Below, piece after piece: positions 21,606-30,199 of a DNA stretch of 64,000 nt. A model generated the notes under the pieces. The model ran no database searches and was not told where the DNA came from. It was given only the letters and a program-made list of their open reading frames with translations. A program made the translations under genes and the position numbers. This stretch comes from Physcomitrium patens. Its lineage: Eukaryota; Streptophyta; Bryopsida; Funariales; Funariaceae. Location of the stretch: positions 5,679,123 to 5,743,122 of the forward strand of contig NC_037262.1 of assembly GCF_000002425.4 (NCBI RefSeq). Direction: 5' to 3'. Numbering within the stretch: position 1 is the first letter of the stretch; the number at the start of each line of letters is the position of its first letter.

Positions 21606-24600
21606 CTATACCTTTTGTGGCGCATTCGCAAGATTTTCAGCTGGCTCCCACGTTCGCTCATTAATGTCATAGCCGCACCAATGAACAAGATATTCTAACT
21701 TTCCCCACCTTCGCCGTGAATCAAATACCTTTTCAACCTCGTATTCTTCGTGGTTCTCGATTTCAATACTAGGTGGCGGACATTGCACTCTTCCAGGAAA
21801 AGATGACTCTCGATAAGGTTCCAATAGAGAAACATGAAAGACTGGATGTACCTTCATAGAAGCCGGTAACTTCAGCCGGTATGCCACTGGATTAATTTAC
21901 TTCTGGATGATAAATGGTTCCAATCTTCGATAGTCCAACTTATCACATGATCGCTTGGTCTTGATATTTCGTCGAAGAAGCCAGGCTTTGTCTCCAACTT
22001 TGAAAGTAGGTGCTGGATTCCGAAATCTATCTGCAGATGTCTTATGGGATTCTTGAGCGGATTGTAATTGAAGCTTCAACATAGTTTGAAGCTCTGATAG
22101 TTGCTTCGCAAATCCTTCAGCTGCTGGATTGTTATTTGTTGACAGACTCAATAAATCAAGCTTCGGATGATACCCATAGTTGGAAAAGAATGGTGTTTGT
22201 TGAGTCAACGCATGGAGGGTGTTATTATATGCAAACTCGGCTAGCGGTAGATATGTAGTCCAATCGTCTTGCTGATAGTCGATGCTGCATCGTAAGTACT
22301 GCTCCAAGACTTGGTTCACCCGTTCCGTTTGGCCATCAGTTTGAGGATGAAAAGCTGAAGAAAGCTTGATATCCACCTTCAATATCCCAAAGAGAGATCT
22401 CCAAAACTTTGACACGAACTGGGTACCTCGATCTGATATGATATCATCTGGTAGTCCATGATATCGATACACATTATCAAGAAAGAGTCTTGCTGTGACT
22501 TCACTAGACGATGTCTTCTTACAAAGAACAAAGTGTGCCATCTTCGTAAGCCGATCTACCACGACAAAGATGCTGTCAAATGAGTTTGATGATGGCAAGT
22601 CCGTGATGAAGTCCATAGAAATTGAAGACCATGGTTGACATGGAATTGGCAATGGCTGTAGAAGTCCATAAGGGCGATGCCGAGGATTCTTAGATCTTGA
22701 ACAGATGTCACAAGAGAGGACAAAATCTTTCACATCCTTCCACATTTGGGGCCACCAAAAATCTCGGGAAATAAGCTCCAAGGTCTTGTTGAATCCAAAA
22801 TGTCCCGCAGCTGGAAAATCATGGCGAGATTGAAGAACTCAGAGTCGTGCTAGTGTTTTTGGAATGTACAATCGCTCTTTAAAGTATAAAAGATCTTCCT
22901 CCACCTTAAACTTGTCGTCATTGGTACGTTGCTTGATATCAATGGCTACTGAATCTTTAATGGTCATAGCATGTACCTGATTTAGGAAGTCAGCATCAAA
23001 TGATACAATAGTAGCACAAAGTTGAAATCTCTCTGACTTCAATAACGTTGTACATTGTTGATCAAACGCTGCTTCTCCAGCCTTTGGTGCAAGATACGAT
23101 CTCCTTGATAAAGCATCGGATAGTCCTTGCTGCCTTCCAGGTCGATAAGTGATAACAAAATCGAATCTAGATAGCGACATATTCTACCGAGCTTGATGCC
23201 GATTTAAAACTCGAGCCGTCATGAAATACTCCAAATTCTTGTGATCCGTATATACGGTTACTGGATGTGCAGCTCCTTCAAAAAAGTGACGCCATTCTTC
23301 GAAAGAATCCACTATAGCAAGAAGTTCTTTATCGTGGATCTCATAATTGATTTCAGTAGCAGAGAACTTTCGAGAATAGAATGCAACTGGATGGAGCTTC
23401 TTATCTTCACTCATTTGTGAAAGCTCAGCTCCCAAAGCAAAATCTGAAGCATCAGTTTCTAAATAGAAGGCCTTTGTAAAGTCTGGATGTACCAAAATTA
23501 GAGATGTAGTAAATGCTGCCTTCAAATCTTGAAACGCCTTCTCCGCCAAAGGTCCCCATTCCAACTTATCCTTGCATGTTAATCGAGTGAGAGGAGCAGC
23601 AAGTTGAGAATAATTCTTGATGAAGATCCGATAGAAGTTAGCAAAACCAAGAAAGCATTGTACGTCTTTAACCGTCTTCGGAACCTCCTAAGACATGATT
23701 GCTTCTACTTTCTTGGGGTCCATCTTCAAACCTTCTGTAGTCGCAATGAATCCCAAAAATTCTATCTCCGTCTGGTGAAATAAACACTTTTCTAATTTGG
23801 CATATAGTCCTCGCTTGCGTAGTTTCTCCAAGATCAAACGAACATGCTCCTCATGCTCATCCTCATTTTTAGAGAATATTAGAATATCATCCAAGTAGAT
23901 GACAACAAAATCGTCGAGGTGTTCTCGAAAGATGTCATTCATCATATGTTGGAAAACCGCTGGAGCATTGGTAAGACCAAAAGGCATGACATTATATTCG
24001 AAATGACCATACCTTGTACGGAATGCTGTCTTCCACTCATCTCCTTCCTTGATTCGTACGAGATTATAAGCTCCCCTTAGATCAATTTTTGTAAAGATCT
24101 TCGCACGTCCAAGCTGTTCTAAGAGACTAGAAATCAAGGGTAATGGATAACGATTTTTCTTTGTTACCTTGTTGAGGCCTCGATAGTCCACACACATCCG
24201 TAATGATCCATCTTTCTTCTTCACAAATAAGATGGGTGCTCCAGCTGATGATTTTGAATGACGAATGAAGTTTTTGGCTAGATTTTTGTCGATGTACTTT
24301 CGTAACTCTGCCAATTTCGTTTGCGATAGATTGTAGATTGGGCCAAAAGGTGGTTGTGCTCCTTCTTGCAAGTCTATGGCACAATCATATGGTCGGTGTT
24401 CCGGTAGTATGTTGGCGTTCTTCTTTTGAAACACGTCTTCAAAATCTTTATATTGCTCCGATATACTTGCTGTTGAGATCTTCTCCTCGGTAGTTGGAGC
24501 CGCATAAATGACAAATGGAGTGCCTTCCTTAGATGATCTTATAAACGCTCTTGCTCTAATCAATAAGGATTTCTTTTTTTGAGGTTTTTTACTAGGTTTT

Positions 24601-25064
24601 TTTTTGGATGGTTTTGTGGAAAAAGTCATCTTCCGCAACCTCCAATCTATCAATGGATTATGTTTTTCCAACCAAGGAAGACCAAGAATAATAGGATTTG
24701 ATGGGGTTCTAATAATATTAAAAATAATATGACTACTATGGTCTTTAAACGTTACTTCAATAGGTTTTGATTCATGGGTGATGCTACCAGACAATAAAGG
24801 TCGCCCATCTATGACCTCAACATGAACAGGTTTTGATTTTTGTACTAAAGGGATCTTATGACGCTTTGCAAATTCTTCGTCTAAAAAACAAGCAGATGCT
24901 CCTGAGTCTAGTAGTGCTAAGGTTTTCAGTTTTTGAGGGCCGATAAACAGAGGGATTGTAAAACAAAGTGTAGGTTGGGCAGAAAGAAAGGAACCTGATT
25001 GTTGTTGGGATATTTCATTGTCCAGCCACACGGTTCCTATTGTGGCTGGGCATCCTCGTTTTCC
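21606..25064 (-). pseudogene. Element B pol (PR-RT-RNase H-INT-chromodomain)
   Basis: One frame of about 1150 codons, -1 relative to gag. Protease: LLDSGASACFLD (DSG) near 24905. RT: FVKKKDGSLRMCVDYRGLN, then VIYLDDILIFS (YxDD intact) near 23900. RNase [19 protein letters not shown] and TDHKNLEYF. Integrase: zinc part with CDICSRSK, core Asp in VVDRLTK, Asp in SDRGTQF and Glu in GQTERVN, all present. [29 protein letters not shown]. Chromodomain: [11 protein letters not shown]...[23 protein letters not shown] (about 21756-21635) with Tyr, Trp and Tyr that could form a methyl-lysine cage. Internal stops at 23688 (TAG), 23184 (TAG), 22839 (TGA) and 21897 (TAA), each explainable by one G-to-A or C-to-T change. 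The last TAG at 21606 may also be premature. Inactive as it stands. Confidence 0.92.
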
Positions 25065-26062
25065 TGAATAAATACTCCCCTAGTCTTGACTATGCCTCGA
25101 TTTTGCTTTTTGGGGCAGTTTTCGACTTTGTGGCCTTCTCCACCACAATACAAGCATAAATTTTCCTCCATACGTCGCTTTTTTTCTTCTATAGTAAGAG
25201 ATTTGATACGTACCGCATCAATTTGCATGTCTTCCACCTCTGAATGTGAATTCACATCGCTTGCCGACATAGTTGGAGCATGGCGAATTGTATGTTGTCT
25301 TGAGCGTTGGTCTTGGCGACGTTGGAATAGGCGATTATCGCACTTCACAGCTTGGCTAATGGCTTCATTGAACGTTCGTGGATCAGGAAGAGTTAACAGC
25401 AAATCCTTCACATCATCTCTTAAACTCCAATAGAATTGACTCATCAACGCTTCTTCATCCCAATTGATGTCGCATACTAATTGCCTGAAATTCGAAGCAT
25501 AGACTGATGTAGAACGCATCTCTTGTCGTAGTGGCCGGATCTTTGTTGTAGCCCATCAAATCTTATCGTGTTCACCAAATGCTTCTGCAAATGTTTCCAA
25601 AAAGGTTTCGAAGTTGTTTAATATGGATGATCGTTTCTCAAACAAAGGAGCAAACCATGATAGAGCTTGTCCCGTAAGTAAGGTTCCAACAAGTCCAACA
25701 CGTGACTCCTCCGTTGGATATCGTTCGGGCTGTAAAACTGTTATCAACCTGATTTGATTGACGAATCCTCGAAACTTGGAACATGTTCCATCAAACTTAT
25801 CTAGAAGGCTAACTCGAGGCTCTTTATGTTGTAGAACTAGTGGTTCTTGTCGAACCTGAGGTAAAGTTGTTTCTCCAAGTGCCGAAATTTGAGGCTGGTG
25901 TAGTTTAGATTGTGCTATCCCAGATACTCCATCATTATGAAGCCTTGCCACCACTCCTTCAATCTCTGCAGTTCTTTGTGATAACGTAGCGAGGGCATTC
26001 ATAATAGCATCTAACTTAGACTCCGAACTTTCTGTCATACTAATGTCTTGATCTCCGGCCAT
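25037..26062 (-). pseudogene. Element B gag
   Basis: Capsid and nucleocapsid polyprotein that would form the virus-like particle. It starts at the ATG at 26062 (MAGDQDISMTESSESK). The first ~55 residues contain a coiled-coil-like stretch (KLDAIMNALATLSQRTAEIEGVVARL). The capsid region has LVGTLLTGQALSWFAPLFEK and FRQLVCDINWDEEALMSQFYWSLRDDVKDLLL. The zinc knuckle CLYCGGEGHKVENC (CX2CX4HX4C) is intact near 25160. A single internal stop, TGA at 25556, matches a CGA-to-TGA change. The gag terminator is TAG at 25037; pol is in the -1 frame and overlaps by about 15 codons. Confidence 0.88.
25058..25064 (-). promoter_or_regulatory. Candidate -1 frameshift site G GAA AAC
   Basis: Near the end of gag the sense sequence is G-GAA-AAC in gag frame, eight codons (GAA to the TAG) from the end. 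The same heptamer, in the same frame and at the same distance from TAG, occurs in A3 at 30370-30376. Pol lies in the -1 frame in both, and the -1 frame is closed just upstream, so any shift must happen in this short window. It is near-canonical only (X XXY YYZ with G-GAA). Confidence 0.45.
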
Positions 26063-26342
26063 TCTAAAAGGAGGACAAAAATGACCCTATAAGAGGCAAT
26101 ATTGGTTTATAGGAGGCTAATCCACAACCTATAAAACGCCTTAAGAATTTTAAGAAGAGGGGTAATCCACTCTCTCCAAGAAGAATAAGACTCCAATATT
26201 GTAACAGAAGAAGTATCAGTTTAGAGGAGGGTAATCCGCAACCTCTAAAAAATGCTAGTATACCTTCAAGTAGAGGGATAATCCACACTATTCTAAGAAA
26301 GAACTTGCTTTGATATCTCAAGTTAGTGTAGTCTCGACAAAC
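26063..26342 (-). other. Element B 5' leader with GTAATCC repeats
   Basis: 280 bp between 5' LTR and gag. It contains repeated words GGCTAATCCACAACC, GGGGTAATCCACTCTC, GGGTAATCCGCAACC and GGATAATCCACACT, spaced about 50-70 bp, plus paired CCAATATTG/AATATTG words. Leaders of A1, A2, C and the 60.7 kb copy have the same word (TAATCCACTC). Tandem decay of a structured packaging or dimerisation signal is one possibility; this is inference. Confidence 0.5.
26330..26340 (-). promoter_or_regulatory. Element B primer site complementary to own RNA 5' end
   Basis: Plus-strand AGTCTCGACAA two bases from the 5' LTR. The same LTR carries the exact inverse (TTGTCGAGACT on plus, 26468-26478; also 20674-20684), starting 32 nt after the first T of the TATA box. 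The predicted first 11 nt of the RNA would therefore pair perfectly with this site. No match to the initiator-Met tRNA 3' end (TGGTATCAGAGC) is present next to the LTR. Confidence 0.7.
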
Positions 26343-26837
26343 TATCACGGACACAAAATACAGACTTGAAATCTAACAAGAAGTTCAAGAAGAAGTGGCA
26401 AAACTAGATTAAACAGATGAGTACAAGAACAACACCAGAAAGGTGAGCTAGAACTCCAAGAGATGTGTTGTCGAGACTGAAGAACTCTTCAGCCTCGATC
26501 CCTATATATACTCCTACTTAGGAAGCTTCTCGAGCTACTTCTATTAACTAGGAAGCTTCTAGAAGGTTCCAGAGGCTTCCTTTCTAGAAGGTTTTAGAAA
26601 CTTCTCGAGCTACTTCTATTAACTAGGAAGCTTCTAAAATGTTCCAGGGGATTCCTTTCTAGAAGCTTCTAGAAACTTCTCTTCTAGAAGGTTCCAGAGA
26701 CTTCCTTTCTAGAAGCTTCTAGAAACTTCTCTCTAAAAGGTTCCAAAGGCTTCTCTTCTAGAAGGTTCCGGAGGCTTGTTTTCTAGAAGGTTCTAGAAAC
26801 TTCTCTCTAGAAAGTTCTAAGGAATATGTCCCTAACA
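26343..26837 (-). mobile_element. 5' LTR of element B
   Basis: 495 bp, plus-strand TATCACGGACAC to GTCCCTAACA. TATA box 26503-26510. U3 heat-shock array about 26522-26820, with the longest phased run at 26552-26609. An inverted repeat CTGAAGA/TCTTCAG (26475-26490) lies around the predicted RNA start. This LTR would drive gag-pol. Confidence 0.92.
26522..26820 (-). promoter_or_regulatory. Heat-shock-element array in the 5' LTR of element B
   Basis: Second copy of the array described for the 3' LTR. The longest run is 26552-26609, where one GAA has become TTAGAA context (GGTTTTAGAA), otherwise the phase is kept. This copy is the one in promoter position for the element. Confidence 0.78.
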
Positions 26838-26842
26838 AGATG

Positions 26843-27170
26843 TTGTTAGATAAGTTTTTGCTCTCATAGATGTTGCAAAGAGTCTTCCATGCTTCCATTG
26901 GTCGTTTGTAAGAGATAATGTGGGAGAAGTTGGCTTCTTCCTTATTGGTTGCAATTAATCCAAAAGCCTTCTTTTTATGACGTTTGAACTCCTTCTTCTC
27001 CTTCATATCAGCATCTTTGCTTGGAGCCTCTTCACTTTCATCTACAATATCCCAAAGATCCAAAGACGCCAACAAAAGCTCTATTTTTACCTTCCAATGG
27101 TAGAAATTGTCACCTCTAAACTTCTCAATAATTCTCAATTCCTTCACCCTCACTTGAAGCCATGTCTAAA
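26843..27170 (-). pseudogene. Copia gag, N-terminal part
   Basis: Minus-strand reading gives a typical copia gag start: KFRGDNFYHWKVKIELLLASLDLWDIVDE, then KKAFGLIATN and AWKTLCNIYESKN. It runs straight into the copia gag fragment at 20538 once element B and one copy of AGATG are removed. The initiation codon lies near 27153. The leader 27171-27721 between gag and the copia 5' LTR shows no other coding features. Confidence 0.82.
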
Positions 27171-27721
27171 AAAGAGTTGTATCAAAAAAAAGATTGTTAG
27201 AAGAAGTCGTAATGCTCTCATAAATCAGCAAGAAGGTTTTGTTGCCTTAAAATCACAGAATCCTTCTTTGTGAACAAACTAGTATTTTAACTCTCAAAAA
27301 CTCTCTCAACTTCACTTCTTAAACTTGTCACAAGTCTAATGACTTATCTAAGTGTCTCAAATCTGATTTGCTACTCTAATATCTTTCTTATGCTCACAAA
27401 TCACCTCTATACACCATAAAAGGCTTTTTAAGCACAATCAGCAACTTTAGGACATGAAATTATAAAGTTAGATTACCAAGGATCTATCTCAGCAAAAGCA
27501 CAATACAAACTTTGTCTATAAGTGAAAAACAAGACACTAACACTAAAATGCTCTTAACCACAAGTAAGAAAAAATCATGATCTAGATCTAGATCTGAATC
27601 TGAAACTAAGATTCTTTTAAAGCCTAACATCAGCAACAACAACTTGATCTACTCCACACTTACAAAACCACTTCAAAGAACTTCAAAAAGCACTCAAGCA
27701 AATGTGAGTGGGTCCATAACC

Positions 27722-28023
27722 TATTGAAGAAATGAAGTCTAAAGCTACAAACACTTAGCATGAGCAAGGATTGTAGTCTAAGAGAAGTGTGGAGAAAGAT
27801 AATTCTTACTTCCAATACTCTTTACTTTTAGGTAGTGGTTTGGTTACCAATGAGGCAACTTCCATCCTTTTGATATTACATCCATTTCTACCTCATCCAA
27901 ATAAATCCTTGATGCTACCACAATAACTTACTTTAACTCTTTGTTGCCTTTTTACTATTGGCAACATACTATGTTTAATCTCTATGTGGTTGTAACTAAG
28001 TAAGTACCTGTTGATCTTTAATA
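27722..28023 (-). mobile_element. Copia 5' LTR
   Basis: 302 bp pair of 17720-18021. It ends against the target duplication GTAGT. The sense sequence following it on the left begins GGTTATGGACCC, where the primer site should be; I could not match it to a tRNA from memory. Confidence 0.85.
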
Positions 28024-28028
28024 GTAGT

Positions 28029-28192
28029 ACCAAATGCATTGTATCTTGCCATCTTTTTGGGAAAGAATGTCATTCTTGAAGGTATTCATTTCGATTTTAT
28101 GATCTTAAAGGTTGTGATAATCGCAATGTCTTGTCTGATAGCTAAGCAAATGATAGTTCTTGAATTGAATCTACTAGTTGTTGATTCTCCAT
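28029..28192 (-). pseudogene. A2 extra ORF, N-terminal part
   Basis: Starts ATG at 28192 (MENQQLVDSIQELSFA) and carries LSQPL, matching the A3 extra ORF (MENQ, DSTQELSFADLL, LSQPS). Stops include CAG/CAA-to-TAG/TAA types. It resumes at 17714 beyond the copia insertion. Confidence 0.65.
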
Positions 28193-28334
28193 CTCCTAAG
28201 TACTAAAAAATCTAAAGAAACAATAATAAAAGATAGAATGAAATCTCTATTGAGCTTGCTTTGCTTTATAGCAAAAAATTTCTTGACTCTTGATCTTGAT
28301 TTTGATCAATGTCATTGATGAAAAGCTTTAATTT

Positions 28335-28518
28335 TGGTTGATGCATTTGCTAGATTCTTGGCAAGCTCCCATGTGCGTTCATTAATGTCATATCCATGCA
28401 AATATACCAAATATTCTAACCTATTTCAAGGCCACCTTGAATCTAAGACTTCTTCCACCTCAAATTCTTCATTATTATCTACTTCTATAAGAGGTGGTGG
28501 CATTTGTCTCCTTCCTTA
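28335..28518 (-). pseudogene. A2 chromodomain fragment
   Basis: Sense reading matches the element B chromodomain at 21620-21790: an EF-V-EVLDSR start, a WPR...LEYLVYLHGYDIN centre and the LANASTK tail. The break at 28518/35039 falls in the linker just before it and is caused by insertion of A3 (duplication TATAT). The domain would read methylated histone H3 in the live element. Confidence 0.75.
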
Positions 28519-28523
28519 TATAT

Positions 28524-28910
28524 TATCACAAACATATATATTTATTTTAATAATTACTTATATGATTAGATAGAAGTAGATAAATATAGATTAATTTCAT
28601 AAAGTCTATTAGTGAAGCTTTTTAAAAGCTTCATAGATGCGGTTTTGACTTTAGATACGTTTGGAGGTCAAAAACTTAGCCCACAAATTAATCACATATT
28701 GGTAGCTTATGGAACAAGTTAACTCCACACAATAGCTTGTAGAACAAGCTATCTATTTGGTGCATACCTAAATAACTTACCTTGTAAGTTAAAACATGTG
28801 GCTAGTAAAGTCAATATGTTTTACAAGTAACATAAGGACATTGCCACATAGCTTTTAGTTAAGAGTATATATGGAGGTAAGAGTGAAGCCTTCTTTCCTC
28901 TTATCAATGC
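28524..28910 (+). mobile_element. Truncated 5' LTR of A3
   Basis: Matches 34485-34870 closely (TTACTTATATGATTAG, AAGTCTATTAGTGAAGCTTT, TATATATGGAGGTAAGAGTGAAGCCTTC). It stops in the hairpin region at TTATCAATGC, where a D LTR begins. Confidence 0.82.
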
Positions 28911-30058
28911 TGTTGTACTTTAATTGCCTATAATATGTAAAAATTAATTAAGACATATAATATGTTTGTAAGTCTTGATGTAGATTAGAGTGGTTAGTAA
29001 ATAAATTTAAAGAGAATTGATATAAGGAAATTTATTTGAAGATTTATCTATTTTGATTATAGTGTTCATATTATGTAGGAGTTAGATATTTAGTATAAAG
29101 CTTAAGAGAAGGTTGGGGCCTAAAGAAGAAAATCTTAACTAGTAAGAGGCTTATTGGAAAAGATGAAAGCAAGGTATGGTTGGATAAAGGCAAAGAATGG
29201 AAAACTTCATTCCTATTGGTCGAAGGCCATGCCCAATGGGCTTCAAGGAGGCTGCCCGAGGCCTTATTAGAGATTAGGGTTTTTCTTTCAAATTCATTCG
29301 AGCTTTGGAGGCTAGGATCAGCAAGTTCAAGGTTTTGGGTATAATTTGGATGAAAAATTTATGTGATTTCAATTTTTTTTGAAGGAGATATAGGTGTTCA
29401 AAGTTAAGATGTCAAATTTGTACTTGCTGTCACTCTTTGAAGCATAACATATGCGTACGGAGAGCAATGAAAGATCGGCGATTGGAATTGGAGAGGAAAC
29501 TTTCTTCGCTATACTTTACATATTTTATTTGATGAATTTCAAGTCTAAATAAAGGAGTTATAGGGCATTGAAGACAACACATGTAATTCAAAGGCAGTAA
29601 GTGAATCATTTTATTGATAGTAATGGTTGGAACTATATCTTGAGTTCCTCGATGAATTTTTGGCTCAAAATTTCCATAAATCTGAGTTATTAAGTTAAAA
29701 AGCTATAGATCAAAGTTTCATGATATTTAAATACTTATTTTGTGAGATATGAAGAAATTAGCACATGGGTGTTGTAAGATAGTGTTTAAAGCTATTGTTA
29801 GGATTTTGGTGATATTTCAAGATCCATAATGAATTTGCAGTTGAATTTTTTTGTGGTAGTTTTTGAAAGTATATCAGTACTTTATATAAAATTTAGGATT
29901 TTTTGGATGGTCCGATCATAAGATATGAGCTGTTGAAGTTCGGAAAACATCTCTCTCTCTCATAAGGATATATAAGGTTTTAAGATCTTTATCATATATT
30001 TGGATGTTTTCTTGGTACTTGGCTTATATTTTGATGTAATTGCCCTAAAAAGAATATA

Positions 30059-30099
<41 letters not shown>

Positions 30100-30188
30100 T
30101 GGTACCTTTATATCTTAGACTTAATTGAGCATTTAATAGCAGCAAGAAGCCCAGCGCTTTCTTGAGGCAAACTCTCTCTACCTCGACA
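28911..30188 (+). mobile_element. LTR family D inside A3
   Basis: 1278 bp, TGTTGTACTT to CCTCGACA. It is close to 1991-3266, sharing CATGCCCAATGGGCTTCAAGG, the GGCTGCCCGAGGCCTTATTA region and CTTGAGGCAAACTCTCTCTA. A long TA run at 30056-30093 is family-typical. The flanking pentamers differ (AATGC/CCGGA), so the insertion was accompanied by a deletion that removed A3 gag. Confidence 0.82.
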
Positions 30189-30199
30189 CCGGAACTAAA

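Larger units (their letters stand above)
20544..26837 (-). mobile_element. Element B: near-complete Ty3/gypsy chromovirus (youngest)
   Basis: 6294 bp with perfect target duplication AGATG (20539-20543 and 26838-26842), inserted in gag of the copia element. LTRs at 20544-21043 and 26343-26837 differ at about a dozen positions plus one small indel by eye. It encodes gag, pol (PR-RT-RH-INT-GPY/F-chromodomain) and an extra ORF. No frameshift within gag or pol was seen; five internal stops. The protein wording (e.g. LNRHQAR, SRFDFVITYRPGRQQGLSDALSRRSYLAPK) resembles the fungal-like Tcn1 group of chromoviruses known from seedless plants; that assignment is from memory of the family. Confidence 0.93.
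17720..28023 (-). mobile_element. Ty1/copia element with internal deletion, interrupted by gypsy B
   Basis: Two 302-bp LTRs (17720-18021 and 27722-28023) begin and end TATTAAAG...CTTCAATA in sense, with flanking duplication GTGGT (17715-17719) and GTAGT (28024-28028). The likely polypurine tract AAAGTGGGAG abuts the 3' LTR (18022-18031). After removing gypsy B it is about 4.0 kb, short for a copia element, because most of the RT is deleted (see 18032-18508). Gene order PR-INT-RT/RH identifies copia. Confidence 0.88.

Noticed and set aside
25037-25039. Readthrough of the gag UAG (CAA UAG G context)
   Set aside because: The same TAG is shared by B and A3, but pol is in the -1 frame in both, so readthrough would not give Gag-Pol.
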